NCBI RefSeq assembly: GCF_902833055.1
Contig: NZ_CADFEJ010000002.1
Span: 248,001 to 312,000, forward strand
DNA from: Burkholderia territorii
Lineage (GTDB): Bacteria; Pseudomonadota; Gammaproteobacteria; Burkholderiales; Burkholderiaceae
Reading direction: 5' to 3'
DNA length: 64,000 bases
The notes beneath the pieces were generated by a model, which was not told the DNA's origin, ran no database searches, and saw only the letters and a list, made by a program, of their open reading frames with translations. Shown piece by piece: positions 8,463 to 17,330 of this stretch (its first letter is position 1; every line of letters begins with the position of its first letter). The translations under genes and the position numbers were made by a program.

Positions 8463-8980
8463 TCGGATAACTTAATAACTACAAATTGATCTCACATTTG
8501 GACAACCTGCCAGACGTGGTTCAAGACATTTCAGAAAACTGCGAACAGATGCGCCGTTTCTCGTGCAGCCCGCGCCGTTTCAGACGCCTCGGCTCCCGCA
8601 ACGCATCGCATGACTAGAATTTTGCTGAACCAAGCGGGGCCTGAATATAAGAATTGTCCTAAAGATGGCTAGATCTACGCCGATTGCACGCGATAACAAC
8701 GACAAAATCCGAAATACGCGCAGACGACTCGCAAGCTGTGCGCATGGCGCGGCAAGCACGATCAGCAGACATCCCGGACTGCGGCAAATCGTCGAGTCAT
8801 ACGACACGACTGCCGGCAAACGAGGAGCGATGCACACGGGCAGGACGCCCGCGCGCACGGCGAGAGACTGGCCGAACGCAAGCGCGCGTTCGGCATACAG
8901 GGGGGTTTGATCGTTCGCGCGACCGATCGCCGTCGGCGCATCGAACGGGACGGCGGCGGGCGTGGCTCGCCGCCGTTACA
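8463..8980. other. Pilus operon promoter region, no gene
   Basis: No coding frame is convincing here. The region separates the chaperone start from the 3' end of the DAHP synthase gene; both are read on the minus strand. The pilus promoter should lie here. It contains the RcsB-box-like site at 8648-8661. A GC-rich inverted repeat at 8950-8976 (ACGGCGGCG with CGCCGCCGT) just past the DAHP synthase stop may be a weak terminator, but it lacks a T-run. Confidence 0.55.
8643..8661 (-). promoter_or_regulatory. RcsB-box-like site 4 with adjoining -10, pilus promoter
   Basis: On the minus strand the sequence TAGGACAATTCTTATATTC joins the box TAGGACAATTCTTA to a TATATT -10 element. The box would cover the region just upstream of the -10, a position used by activators that replace a poor -35. 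The inferred start of transcription would leave an untranslated leader of about 170-180 nt before the chaperone ATG. The same box-plus-TTATA layout recurs at 23809-23827 on the plus strand. Confidence 0.6.
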
Positions 8981-10111
8981 TCACGCGTTACGCGAATACA
9001 CCCGGCGATGCCTGACCGCCTCGGCGAGCACGTCGAGCACCGGCTCCGTCTGCGTCCAGCTCAGGCACGCATCGGTGATCGACACGCCATACTTCAACGG
9101 CACGCCCGGCTTCAGATCCTGCCGCCCCGCCTCGAGATGGCTCTCCACCATCACGCCGACGATCCGGTGCTCGCCCTGCCCCAGCTGCCGCGCGAGATCT
9201 TGCGCGACGTCGATCTGCCGCTCGTGCGACTTGTTCGAGTTCGCGTGCGAGCAATCGACCATCACCTGCTCGCGCAGGCCTGCCTTGCGCAGCACCGCGC
9301 AGCTCGCCTCGACGTGCTCGGCATCGTAGTTCGGCCCGCTCTTGCCGCCGCGCAGGATCACGTGCGCGTCGTCGTTGCCGCGCGTCTCGAAGATCGCGGC
9401 CATGCCCATCTTCGTCATCCCCATGAACGCATGGCTCGCGCGCGCGGCGACGATCGCGTCCGACGCGACTTGCACGCCGCCGTCGGTGCCGTTCTTGAAG
9501 CCGATCGGGCAGCTCAGCCCCGATGCGAGCTGGCGATGGCTCTGGCTCTCGGTCGTGCGCGCACCGATCGCGCCCCACGCGATCAGGTCCGCGATGTACT
9601 GCGGGCTCAGCAGGTCGAGGAATTCGGTCGACGCCGGCAGGCCGAGCGCGTTGATGTCGAGCAGCAACTGCCGCGCCGCGCGCAAGCCTTCGTTGATGCG
9701 GAAGCTGCCGTCCAGGCGCGGATCGTTGATGTAGCCCTTCCAGCCGACCGTCGTGCGCGGCTTCTCGAAGTACACGCGCATCGTGATCAGCAGGTCGTCC
9801 TTTAACGCATCGGCGGCGGCCTTCAGGCGGCGTGCGTAGTCGAGCGCCTGATCGTGGTCGTGGATCGAGCACGGGCCGACGACGAGCAGCAGCCGGTCGT
9901 CGCGGCCGTGCAGGATGTCGCCGATCGCTCGGCGCGTATCCTCGACGAGCGTCTGCGTGGCCGCGGGCACCGGCAGCTCGTCCTGCAGCAGCGCCGGCGA
10001 AATCAGCGGACGCACGGCGCCGATGCGCACGTCGTCGATGCGCGTGGTGTCCTGCGTCGCGTCGGCAACGCCTACCTCGCGATCGTGGGAAGGATTGTCG
10101 AGGTTCTGCAT
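8981..10111 (-). CDS. aroG: 3-deoxy-7-phosphoheptulonate synthase (DAHP synthase, class I)
   Basis: A 376-residue cytoplasmic enzyme joining phosphoenolpyruvate and erythrose 4-phosphate, the first step of the shikimate pathway. Class I (AroF/G/H) signatures are clear: LLLVVGPCSIHDHDQALDYA near 95-115, KPRTTVGWKGYINDP near 130-150, and metal/substrate residues in the C-terminal half (for example the CSHANSNK segment). Length is only slightly above E. coli AroG because of an N-terminal extension of about 25 residues. It is monocistronic, flanked by the pilus promoter region and the lipase gene. Its feedback inhibitor (Phe, Tyr or Trp) cannot be read from the sequence by eye. Confidence 0.93.
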   Translation of the reverse strand: MQNLDNPSHDREVGVADATQDTTRIDDVRIGAVRPLISPALLQDELPVPAATQTLVEDTRRAIGDILHGRDDRLLLVVGPCSIHDHDQALDYARRLKAAADALKDDLLITMRVYFEKPRTTVGWKGYINDPRLDGSFRINEGLRAARQLLLDINALGLPASTEFLDLLSPQYIADLIAWGAIGARTTESQSHRQLASGLSCPIGFKNGTDGGVQVASDAIVAARASHAFMGMTKMGMAAIFETRGNDDAHVILRGGKSGPNYDAEHVEASCAVLRKAGLREQVMVDCSHANSNKSHERQIDVAQDLARQLGQGEHRIVGVMVESHLEAGRQDLKPGVPLKYGVSITDACLSWTQTEPVLDVLAEAVRHRRVYSRNA

Positions 10112-10215
10112 GGTGATTCTCCGGGAGACGTCTGGAATGATGTGCAGGCTCGATTATGGCACTCGCGCGAGGCGGCAGCGACGCACGGCGGGGGAATGCG
10201 ATCGACGTCAAGACG

Positions 10216-10251
10216 ACAGACGAAAACGGGCGATCCGCGATGGATCGCCCG
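10216..10251 (-). terminator. Rho-independent terminator after the lipase gene
   Basis: On the minus strand a perfect 10-bp stem (10227-10236 CGGGCGATCC paired with 10242-10251, loop GCGAT) is followed by TTTTCGTCTGT. It lies 27 bp beyond the lipase stop codon. Confidence 0.65.
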
Positions 10252-10277
10252 GCGATTCGCGTCGATGCGAATGGCGC

Positions 10278-11585
10278 CTAATGCAGCGTTTCAGGGGCGA
10301 GCGAATTGCTCGGCAGCAGAGCCGTCAGCGCGCAATTGCTCGGCGCGGCTTTCCCGGCGAAGCGGTCGTAGAGCCATGGCAGCATTCCGGCGACCCACGG
10401 CGCGATCGCGCCCGCATGTTCGAGCGGATATTCGGTGTACACGACCGGCACGCCGCTCGCGCAGAACTTCTGCGCCAACGCACAGACATCGTATGCAAGC
10501 ATCACGCCGTCGCCGACCTGGCTGCTGAAAGTGCCGTCGAGCACGCCGGCCGTGCCCTGGCCGATGAACATCGGAATCGTCGGCGACGCAGCCAGCCCGG
10601 CGTTCACCTTGTTCGCGTACGTCACATATGCCGGAATGCTGTTGATGTCGCTCGCGTACTGCGGCTTGAACAGCGTCGCCCAGCGCAGCCCTGTGTATTT
10701 GGGCAGGATATAGGCAAGCGACTGGTTCTGGATGTCGTTGAACACGGCGACGCCCTTGTCGCTCAGATACGGCGTCAGATCGAAGCCGAAGCCGCGCGAC
10801 AGCCCGGCGAGCGCGGCCGCCGCAACGCCGCCCCAGACGATGCTGCCGTCGACGTAGCGCAGGTTGTGCGCGGGATCGACCAGCACGCCGCCTTCCGCGG
10901 CGCCGACGAGCTGCCTGTTGACGTCAGGCGCGTAGGTGGGCGCGAGTTGTGCGGCCCAGTTCGTCGCGATCGCGCCGCCGGAGTAGCCGATCATGGCGAC
11001 CTTGCTGGAAGGCGCGAGGCCCGTCGACGGCGTGTTGAGCGCCGCGCGGATCGAATCGAGCGTCGTCATCCCGTATTCGGGGCCGGCCGCGAAGTCCGCC
11101 TTCTGGCCCTCCGTGTCGGGCACGATCACGTTGTAGCCGAGCAGCAGCAGCGTCGACAGCGGAATCGATTCCGCGCTGTAAAGCAAGGTGCCGACGTTGA
11201 TGACCTTCGTGACGTCGCGGTCTCCGGCGATCACCTGCGACGGCTCGTCGTAAGGGTTCAGCGAATCGTAGGCCGACTGGTACGAGATTGCCTGGCCGTT
11301 GCTGGCCGGGCTCCGAATCACCGACGTCACGTTGACGACCGGTTGGTTCTGCGCATTGCTGGTGCGATACAGCAATTGCTGAGCGGTCAGCGCGGTCGGA
11401 ATGCCGGCCAGGTGATAGGTGACGGTTCGCGATTTGAGCACCGTGCCGGGTGGAATCGATTTCAACGGCGTGGCGTCGGTGTACGCGTAGAACGGATCGG
11501 TGACGGTCGCGGCGTCGGCATGGGCGGACGACGCGGTGACGGCCAGCACGGCGGCCGCGATCGCCATCAAACGTTTCGAGGACAT
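10278..11585 (-). CDS. Secretory (LIP-family) lipase
   Basis: A 435-residue exported alpha/beta-hydrolase. A signal peptide (1-23, ending SSAHA) is followed by a secretory-lipase fold. The nucleophile elbow is GYSGG with Ser near 202. A likely acid residue lies in the GTAGVLDG segment, and the likely histidine is in YPLEHAG near residue 385-395. Length and layout match the bacterial members of the LIP family (fungal Candida-type secretory lipases). The ATG at 11585 follows a strong AGGGGG site. It is monocistronic with a terminator at 10216-10251. It probably acts on triacylglycerols or esters outside the cytoplasm; the substrate is not evident. Confidence 0.85.
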   Translation of the reverse strand: MSSKRLMAIAAAVLAVTASSAHADAATVTDPFYAYTDATPLKSIPPGTVLKSRTVTYHLAGIPTALTAQQLLYRTSNAQNQPVVNVTSVIRSPASNGQAISYQSAYDSLNPYDEPSQVIAGDRDVTKVINVGTLLYSAESIPLSTLLLLGYNVIVPDTEGQKADFAAGPEYGMTTLDSIRAALNTPSTGLAPSSKVAMIGYSGGAIATNWAAQLAPTYAPDVNRQLVGAAEGGVLVDPAHNLRYVDGSIVWGGVAAAALAGLSRGFGFDLTPYLSDKGVAVFNDIQNQSLAYILPKYTGLRWATLFKPQYASDINSIPAYVTYANKVNAGLAASPTIPMFIGQGTAGVLDGTFSSQVGDGVMLAYDVCALAQKFCASGVPVVYTEYPLEHAGAIAPWVAGMLPWLYDRFAGKAAPSNCALTALLPSNSLAPETLH

Positions 11586-11959
11586 TGGATTTTCCCCCTG
11601 GGGATAACCTGCATTTCATCGAGGAAGTTCGCTGTGGCGCGACTTGTCTGGATTGCGGCGTCAAGGCGGGGGCCGGGCCATCGGCTGTCTCCTTTGAGTG
11701 AATCGTCCTGTCTGTTTTCGATATGTAATTTAGTAGGACTACAAACCGGATGAATTGAATCACAGTGCGAGCGGAGGCGATGCGGATTTCGCGTTGTTTG
11801 AAGGTAAACGCCTAAACCGCGTCGCGGCGATCGCGCGCCGCGAGGCGTTCCGGCCGCATGGCATGCCCGACCGTCGCGCGTCGCCGATGTACCGTGCGAT
11901 CATGATGGTCCGCCACCGATCGAGCATCGCGTTCCGCGATCCACGACTCACACGCACAC
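11586..11959. other. Divergent intergenic region, lipase and small secreted protein
   Basis: This stretch separates two divergently read genes and should hold both promoters. A short A/T-rich patch at about 11715-11750 is the best promoter candidate. A GAATCGTCCTG string at 11700-11710 resembles half of an RcsB-like box but has no partner half-site. No gene is supported. Confidence 0.45.
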
Positions 11960-12382
11960 ATGAAAAGGACCCTTGCCGCGTTGCTGCTGTGCATTGCATT
12001 GCCTGCGTCTGCCGAAGTCAGCACCGAGGTGCTGTGCTTCAGGACGACCGGCGACAAACCCGTGCGCTTCGAGTTGCGCACGTATTACGACGACGTGGCG
12101 AAGTGGCAAGGTGGCGTCGTCCGCTATGCGAAATCGAAGACGGCGATTCCGCTGCTGGTCAAACACGTGGATCAGGAAGAACTGGCCGAAGGCCGCCCGT
12201 ACCAGTTCACGACGACGTGGTGGGAGATGGTCGACGGCAAGATCAACGGCGAATACGAAATGGTGAGCCAGGGTGCGATCGTCTATTCGATGACGTACAC
12301 CAATGCGCGCACCGGCAAGAAGACCGATTTCGCGTGGGCGCAGGACGTCGATGCGTCCGGGAAGGCGGGGTGCCGCTGGTAG
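11960..12382 (+). CDS. Small secreted protein of unknown function
   Basis: A 140-residue protein with a clear signal peptide (MKRTLAALLLCIALPASA, cleavage after about 18) and a mature part of about 120 residues. The mature part is rich in aromatic and acidic residues, has two Cys (near 26 and 138) that could pair, and alternates short hydrophobic strands, so it is probably a small beta-rich periplasmic protein. I recognise no family. It is transcribed alone, divergent from the lipase gene and convergent with the YceH-family gene. Confidence 0.68.
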   Translation: MKRTLAALLLCIALPASAEVSTEVLCFRTTGDKPVRFELRTYYDDVAKWQGGVVRYAKSKTAIPLLVKHVDQEELAEGRPYQFTTTWWEMVDGKINGEYEMVSQGAIVYSMTYTNARTGKKTDFAWAQDVDASGKAGCRW

Positions 12383-12465
12383 CGCGGATTCGAGCAGGCT
12401 CGGCAATGGCGTGCCACCCCGTGCGCCCTCGTCCGCGCCGGTGTCGAGTCGGCCCGGGCGGCCAA

Positions 12466-13176
12466 TCAGCCCGCTTCGCCCGGCGTATCGACGTCGATCC
12501 CCAGCTCGCTCGCCATGCGCTGAACCAGCGCGTTCAGCCGCGCGACTTCATCCGCAAGCCGTTTCTGCTCGGCCTTCAGCGCCTCGAACTCCGACGGCGG
12601 GACAGAATCCGCGCCGCCGCCGGCATCCGGGCCGGCGAATTCGGCGGCGCTCACTTCGCCGCACATCAGGTGCATCCAGCGATTCTCGCGTGCACCGGGC
12701 GCACGCGGCAGCCGGACGACGAGCGGCTGCGCCCGCGCCGCGAGTTCGTCGAGGAATGCCTCGACCGACGAGATGTCCGCGAAGCCGTGCAGGCGTGCGC
12801 TGTTCAGGCGCAGTTCGGCGGCCGTCTGCGGGCCGCGCAGCAGCAGGATCGTCAGCAGCGCGATCGCCTGGCTCGGAATTCCGAGCACGCGGTTCATGTT
12901 GTGCTCGAAACGCGGCACGCGGCTGCTGCTCCCTTCCATCACGAGGCTCAGGTGCTTGAGCCCGTCGAGCGCGGTCGTGACTTCGTCCTCGCTGACGTTC
13001 ATCACCGGCGAGCGCGCGGTTTTCTGGTTGCAGCCCGAGGTCAGCGCATTCAGCGACAGCGGATAGGTGTCCGGCACCGTGTGCTGCTTCTCGACGAGCA
13101 CCCCGAGAATGCGGGCCTCGAGGGGCGTGAGTTCGCGCAGGGCGCGTGGCGTGGGCATGTCCGGCGTGGTGTTCAT
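12466..13176 (-). CDS. YceH-family (UPF0502/DUF480) protein
   Basis: A 236-residue cytoplasmic protein. It begins with the family hallmark RELTPLEARILGVLVEKQHT and continues TYPLSLNALTSGCNQKTARSP, a winged-helix-like fold present twice in the family. A C-terminal coiled-coil helix (EFEALKAEQKRLADEVARLN) closes it. The function of YceH is not settled; the two winged-helix-like domains suggest nucleic acid or partner binding. The ATG at 13176 was chosen over the frame start at 13281 because homology-like sequence begins there. Confidence 0.85.
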   Translation of the reverse strand: MNTTPDMPTPRALRELTPLEARILGVLVEKQHTVPDTYPLSLNALTSGCNQKTARSPVMNVSEDEVTTALDGLKHLSLVMEGSSSRVPRFEHNMNRVLGIPSQAIALLTILLLRGPQTAAELRLNSARLHGFADISSVEAFLDELAARAQPLVVRLPRAPGARENRWMHLMCGEVSAAEFAGPDAGGGADSVPPSEFEALKAEQKRLADEVARLNALVQRMASELGIDVDTPGEAG

Positions 13177-13586
13177 GGATGCGTCGCAGCGTGCGGCAAG
13201 TGAGAGGAAACGGTCGCGGCCCGTTCGGCATCGCGAACGGGCGAGCCATATGATAGCTCGCGACGCGGGGCCCTGCGCCACTCGCCGTCATCGCGTGCGC
13301 ACTTGCCGCAGGCCGCTTTCGTCCAATGTATCGGACGCGCGGCTGCACATGCGTTCGACGTCGCGCATGCGAATTCACGCACCGCGCCCGCGCGCGGCGG
13401 CGCCGCGCGTTTGCGCGTCGCGCGGGCCGGCGCTACGATACGCTTTCACCTGGAGATGCGGCACCGCTCGCGGCGGACCTCGCATGCCATGCGAGCACCG
13501 CGCATCGCCCGTCCCGCACGCCGTGCTGCCGCCCGCCGATGCGCGCCACACGTCGACACGGTTCATCCGCTCACTCGTTCACCGCC
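13177..13586. other. Divergent intergenic region with two inverted repeats
   Basis: No gene is supported; the open frames here are Arg-rich shadows. Two adjacent stem-forming inverted repeats occur upstream of the YceH-family gene: 13219-13242 (GCCCGTTCG and its complement around a 6-nt loop) and 13241-13261 (GCGAGC and GCTCGC around CATATGATA, which includes a possible -10). They may be part of the promoter or a leader structure. Confidence 0.4.
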
Positions 13587-14351
13587 ATGACTGCATCCAC
13601 TTCAGCGCCGCACGTGCGCGCCATCGTCACCGGACACACGCGCGGCCTCGGCGCGTCGCTCGCCGAACAACTTCTGCAGGAAGGCATCGCCGTGCTGGGC
13701 GTGTCGCGCAGCCGCCATCCGTCGCTCGCCGCACAGGCCGGCAATCGCTTCGCCGAAACCGAACTCGACCTGTCGGACACATCGGCCGTCGCGGCGTGGG
13801 CGGCCGGCGACACGCTGCGGCGCTTCGTCGACGGCGCATCGATCGTGCTGCTCTTCAACAACGCGGGCATCGTCGATCCGATCGGCCCGCTCGACGCGCA
13901 GGACCCGGCGCTCGTCGCGCGCGCGGTCGGCCTGAACGTCGCGGCGCCGCTGATGCTGTCGGTCGCGCTCGCGCAGGCGGCCTCGGCGCCGACCGAATGC
14001 CGGATCCTGCACGTGTCGAGCGGCGCCGCGCGCAACGCATACGCGGGCTGGAGCGTGTACTGCGCGACCAAGGCAGCGCTCGATCATCACGCGCGTGCCG
14101 TCGCGCTCGACGCGAGCCGCGCGTTGCGGATCTGCAGCGTCGCGCCGGGTGTCGTCGATACGGGCATGCAGGCGACGATTCGCGCGACCAGCGAAGCCAA
14201 CTTCCCGATGCGCGAGAAATTCGACCAGTTGAAGGCGAGCGGCGCGCTGTCGACACCCGAAGCAGCCGCGCGGCAATTGATCGGCTATGCGCTGAGCGAT
14301 GCATTCGGGTCCGTGCCGACGGCCGACGTTCGCGAACTGTCCGCGACCTGA
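13587..14351 (+). CDS. Short-chain dehydrogenase/reductase (SDR)
   Basis: A 254-residue NAD(P)-dependent oxidoreductase of the classical SDR family. The N-terminal cofactor motif is TGHTRGLGASLAEQL, the NNAG motif appears near residue 90, and the catalytic Tyr/Lys lie in YCATK near 155-160. The ATG at 13587 places the Rossmann strand right after a short N-terminus; the frame is open to 13326 but that part is Arg/His-rich non-coding sequence. It ends 44 bp before the GntR gene on the same strand, so the two are probably co-transcribed. The substrate cannot be assigned. Confidence 0.85.
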   Translation: MTASTSAPHVRAIVTGHTRGLGASLAEQLLQEGIAVLGVSRSRHPSLAAQAGNRFAETELDLSDTSAVAAWAAGDTLRRFVDGASIVLLFNNAGIVDPIGPLDAQDPALVARAVGLNVAAPLMLSVALAQAASAPTECRILHVSSGAARNAYAGWSVYCATKAALDHHARAVALDASRALRICSVAPGVVDTGMQATIRATSEANFPMREKFDQLKASGALSTPEAAARQLIGYALSDAFGSVPTADVRELSAT

Positions 14352-14395
14352 TCCGGGATAGAATTTCGCGGTCGCCCTTCCCCGAGGATCCACCG

Positions 14396-15133
14396 ATGGT
14401 CACGAAGACCACCGCACCGTTCCAGCAGATCAAGACGCTCGTTCGCCAGAACGTCGATGCGGGCGATTGGCGCCCGGGGGATCGGATTCCGTCCGAGCTC
14501 GATCTCGCCGCGCAATTCGGCGTCGCGCGCATGACGGTCAACCGCGCGCTGCGCGAGCTGACCGAGGAAGGCGTGCTGAAGCGCATCGCGGGCGTCGGCA
14601 CTTTCGTCGCGGAAGCAAAGCCGCAGTCGAACCTGCTGATGATCGCGCACATCCGCGACGAGATCCGCGCGCGCGGCCACGAGTATCGCTGCCGTGTGCT
14701 GAGCCAGTCGCGCGAGCCCGCGTCGTTCGACGTCGCGGCCGCGTTCGGGCTGACGGTCAATACGCCGGTCTTTCACGTGGTGTGCGTGCATGAGGAAAAC
14801 GGCCGCCCGATCCAGCTCGAGGATCGCTACGTGAATCCGGCCGCGGCACCCGAATTCATCGACCAGGATTTCGAAGTCGAGCCGCCATCCGAATACCTGT
14901 TCAACAACGTGTCGCACTACGAACTGGAAATCGAGCACGTGGTCGACGCGTCGCTGCCGACCGGCGAACAGGCGCGCCTGCTCGACATGCGTGCCGACGA
15001 GCCGTGCCTCACGCTCACGCGCCGCACCTGGACGAACGGGCTGCCGGTCACCTTCGTGCACTTCCTGCATCCGGGCAACCGCTATCGGCTCGGCTCGCGC
15101 TTCAAGCCCGGCGCCGGGCGGCACCAGACCTGA
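14396..15133 (+). CDS. HutC-like GntR-family transcriptional regulator
   Basis: A 245-residue regulator. The N-terminal GntR winged helix (about 5-75) includes GDRIPSELDLAAQFGVARMT. The C-terminal UTRA effector domain (about 95-240) is of the HutC/FarR type. HutC proteins normally repress histidine utilisation genes and respond to urocanate, but no hut gene is in this window, so the effector is unknown. It is probably co-transcribed with the SDR gene upstream. It is convergent with the PhyH-type dioxygenase gene; an 11-bp-stem inverted repeat (15163-15197) lies between them. Confidence 0.85.
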   Translation: MVTKTTAPFQQIKTLVRQNVDAGDWRPGDRIPSELDLAAQFGVARMTVNRALRELTEEGVLKRIAGVGTFVAEAKPQSNLLMIAHIRDEIRARGHEYRCRVLSQSREPASFDVAAAFGLTVNTPVFHVVCVHEENGRPIQLEDRYVNPAAAPEFIDQDFEVEPPSEYLFNNVSHYELEIEHVVDASLPTGEQARLLDMRADEPCLTLTRRTWTNGLPVTFVHFLHPGNRYRLGSRFKPGAGRHQT

Positions 15134-15162
15134 CGCTTTACCGACGCTCGACAACGATCGCA

Positions 15163-15197
15163 CGCGGCGGCCGCTTCATCGCGAAACGGCCGCCGCG
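15163..15197. terminator. Candidate bidirectional stem-loop between convergent genes
   Basis: CGCGGCGGCCG at 15163-15173 and its exact complement at 15187-15197 flank a 13-nt loop, between the stop codons of the GntR gene (15133) and the dioxygenase gene (15234). There is no T-run on either side, so intrinsic termination is uncertain. Confidence 0.4.
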
Positions 15198-15233
15198 CGC
15201 GTGATCGGGCGCGGCGTCGTCGATCCTCGCCGT

Positions 15234-16082
15234 TCAGATCGCTCCGACCTGTCCCGCGCCGCGCGACCACACGACCGGAAACAGCGGATGCTCGAGCGGT
15301 GCGCCGTCCGGCAATTCGTCGGCGAGCCCCGGGAAATCGGGCGACGTCTTCCAGCGGCGCGGCGCGTGACGGATATCGTCGCCGACGAAGCGGATCGAGA
15401 ACGCGCGCCGGCGGTTCTGCGTCCCGCCCGACGCGTGCAGCGTCAGCATCCGGAAGCACACCATGTCGCCCGGCTCGAGCGCCCAGTGGCGGATCGGGAA
15501 CGCCGAACGGTCGGCTTCGATGTCGGGCAGGTCGGCGAGGCTGCCTTCGGGGAACCACTTCGCCTCCTTGTCCATGAACGTGCGCGGCATCAGCCACGGC
15601 CCCCGGTGCGAACCCGCGACGAATTCCAGCGTCGATTCGAGCGGCACCGGATCGACGGGAATCCACATGCTGACGTTGTCGTCGCCTTCGATGTTGTAGT
15701 AAGGCTGATCCTGATGCCACGGCGTGCGCTGCCGCGTGCCGGGCTCCTTCACGAGCAGGTGATCGTGATGCAGCCGCACCGTCCGCGTGCCCATCAGCGC
15801 GGCGGCTACCGACGGCGCGGGCGAGCGCACGATGAAGTCGCGGTACGCGTCGTTGTGCTGCCAGTTGCAGAAGTCCTCGAAGAACCAGCCCGGGTCGTCG
15901 GGCCGGCTCGCGACCTTTGCGCGCTCGCTGGGCTGCGCGAGGTTCGCGTCGATGCCGGCGCGCAGCGCGGCCACTTCGTCGGGCGAGAAGATGCCCTTGA
16001 TGCATACCGCGCCTTCTTCGCGGAACGCGGCGATCAGTTCGGGCGTCACGGCTGTCGCGACGCGGTCCTGGATACTCGTCAT
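15234..16082 (-). CDS. Phytanoyl-CoA dioxygenase (PhyH)-family protein
   Basis: A 282-residue Fe(II)/2-oxoglutarate-dependent oxygenase. The facial triad is visible: His-x-Asp in TPWHQDQPYY (about residue 125-130) and the distal His in LTLHASGG (about 225), with a 2-oxoglutarate-binding Arg in RRRAFSIRF. The family includes ectoine hydroxylase and various hydroxylases of free or carrier-bound substrates. The ATG at 16082 was chosen; an in-frame GTG at 16109 would extend it by 9 residues. It lies directly downstream of a solitary periplasmic amino-acid-binding protein gene on the same strand, so the substrate may be an amino acid or related compound taken up by that protein (inference). Confidence 0.84.
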   Translation of the reverse strand: MTSIQDRVATAVTPELIAAFREEGAVCIKGIFSPDEVAALRAGIDANLAQPSERAKVASRPDDPGWFFEDFCNWQHNDAYRDFIVRSPAPSVAAALMGTRTVRLHHDHLLVKEPGTRQRTPWHQDQPYYNIEGDDNVSMWIPVDPVPLESTLEFVAGSHRGPWLMPRTFMDKEAKWFPEGSLADLPDIEADRSAFPIRHWALEPGDMVCFRMLTLHASGGTQNRRRAFSIRFVGDDIRHAPRRWKTSPDFPGLADELPDGAPLEHPLFPVVWSRGAGQVGAI

Positions 16083-16113
16083 GGCTTGCCTGTCGATTGA
16101 ATGAGTCACGGGG

Positions 16114-16917
16114 TCACGGTGCGGTGCTCAACTGCTGCTTCGCGCCGTAGATGTCGAAGTCGAAATATTTCGCGGCGATCTTCTGATACGTGCCGTTCGC
16201 GCGGATTGCGGCAATCGCGTCGTTGAGCCGCTTTTTCATCTCGGCGTCGCCCTTGCGCACGCCCATCGCGACGCCGTAGCCGGTGATCCGCACGTCGGTC
16301 ACGTCGGGGCCCGCGAATGCGTAACCCTTGCCGCGCGGCGTCTTCAGGAACGAATAGCCGGCCTGCGTCTTGTCCTGGAAGGTCGCGTCGAGACGACCGT
16401 TCACCAGATCCTGATACACCTGGTCCTGGTTCTGGTACGACACGATCGTCACGCCCTTGGTCGCCCATTCGGCCTTCGCGTACGTCTCCTGCGTCGTGCC
16501 CTGGTCGATCCCGACACGCTTGCCGGCGAGCGATGCGGCGGTCGGCAGCAGCTTCGAGCCGGCCGGCGCGACGAGTGCGCCCGGCGACGCGTACAGCTTG
16601 TTCGAGAAGTCGATTTGCTTGAGGCGCTCGTCGGTGGCCGTCATCGCGGACATGATCACGTCGAACTTGCGCGCGCGCAGCGCCGGAATCATCCCGTCGA
16701 AGCTCTGCTCGACCCATACGCATTTCGCGCGCAACTGCTCGCAGATTGCGTTGCGCAGGTCGATGTCGAAGCCGGCGAGCGAGCCGTCGGGCTGCTTCGC
16801 CTCGAACGGCGGATAGGTGGGATCGATGCCCCAGCGGATCGTCGCCGTGTCCTGCGCGAACGAGACGAGCGGCGCGAACGCCATCATGGAAGCGACGAGC
16901 TTTGCGGTTCGATTCAT
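16114..16917 (-). CDS. ABC transporter substrate-binding protein (polar amino acid type)
   Basis: A 267-residue periplasmic binding protein. A signal peptide (1-21, ending LVSFA) precedes the family-3 solute-binding fold with IRWGIDPTYPPFEAKQPDGS and AGFDIDLRNAICEQL, typical of the ArgT/HisJ (Lys-Arg-Orn/His) group. The ligand-binding Asp in the MSAMTATDERL segment is present. The ATG at 16917 has an AGGA-type site upstream. No permease or ATPase gene lies nearby, so it must pair with a transporter encoded elsewhere. It is followed 31 bp later by the PhyH-type dioxygenase gene. Confidence 0.86.
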   Translation of the reverse strand: MNRTAKLVASMMAFAPLVSFAQDTATIRWGIDPTYPPFEAKQPDGSLAGFDIDLRNAICEQLRAKCVWVEQSFDGMIPALRARKFDVIMSAMTATDERLKQIDFSNKLYASPGALVAPAGSKLLPTAASLAGKRVGIDQGTTQETYAKAEWATKGVTIVSYQNQDQVYQDLVNGRLDATFQDKTQAGYSFLKTPRGKGYAFAGPDVTDVRITGYGVAMGVRKGDAEMKKRLNDAIAAIRANGTYQKIAAKYFDFDIYGAKQQLSTAP

Positions 16918-17330
16918 GACCTGTCCTTTGTGATCTCTACGTGGCGGGCAAGCGCCGGACGTCCGGTGGGGAGCGTTGCGCCGGCATGCCCGGCGCGGTG
17001 CGCGAACGACGGGGACTTCGATGAAACTGCGATGCAGTCTAGACCGCTCAATTTTTGAGCGCAAGAGGGGCAATGACGGGGAGCGGATTAGGCAGAGTCG
17101 GGCGACGAGATGGCGACAAAGAAACGCACTGTTGATGAAAAATTGACAATTTATACGTTATTTTTCGCACATATCGAGTGACTTTGCGGCGTAAGACTCG
17201 TCTCCAACCGCACAAGTTTTCGTCGATATTCGCATGGTTGAAAAGTCCACGCAGTAGGCTCGTCACAACCTTTTCCCGACGTTCTTTCGCATGGACAGGC
17301 GACGCATCCTATACCGCGACAGTGCCCAGA
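16918..17330. other. Intergenic region before the toxin-antitoxin pair
   Basis: No gene is supported. Most of it is GC-rich except an A/T-rich pocket at about 17130-17170 that contains the palindrome AAATTG-A-CAATTT (17140-17152) and a TTGACA string. This could be part of a promoter for the binding-protein gene or for an upstream start of the toxin-antitoxin operon. A short ORF over this pocket on the minus strand shows nothing protein-like. Confidence 0.35.

Noticed and set aside
11698..11712. GAATCGTCCTG as a sixth RcsB-like box
   Set aside because: Only one half-site matches; the left TAGGA partner is missing.
13067..14395. Upstream extension of the GntR regulator frame (688 codons)
   Set aside because: It covers the SDR gene and intergenic DNA in a shadow frame; the regulator fold begins at 14396.
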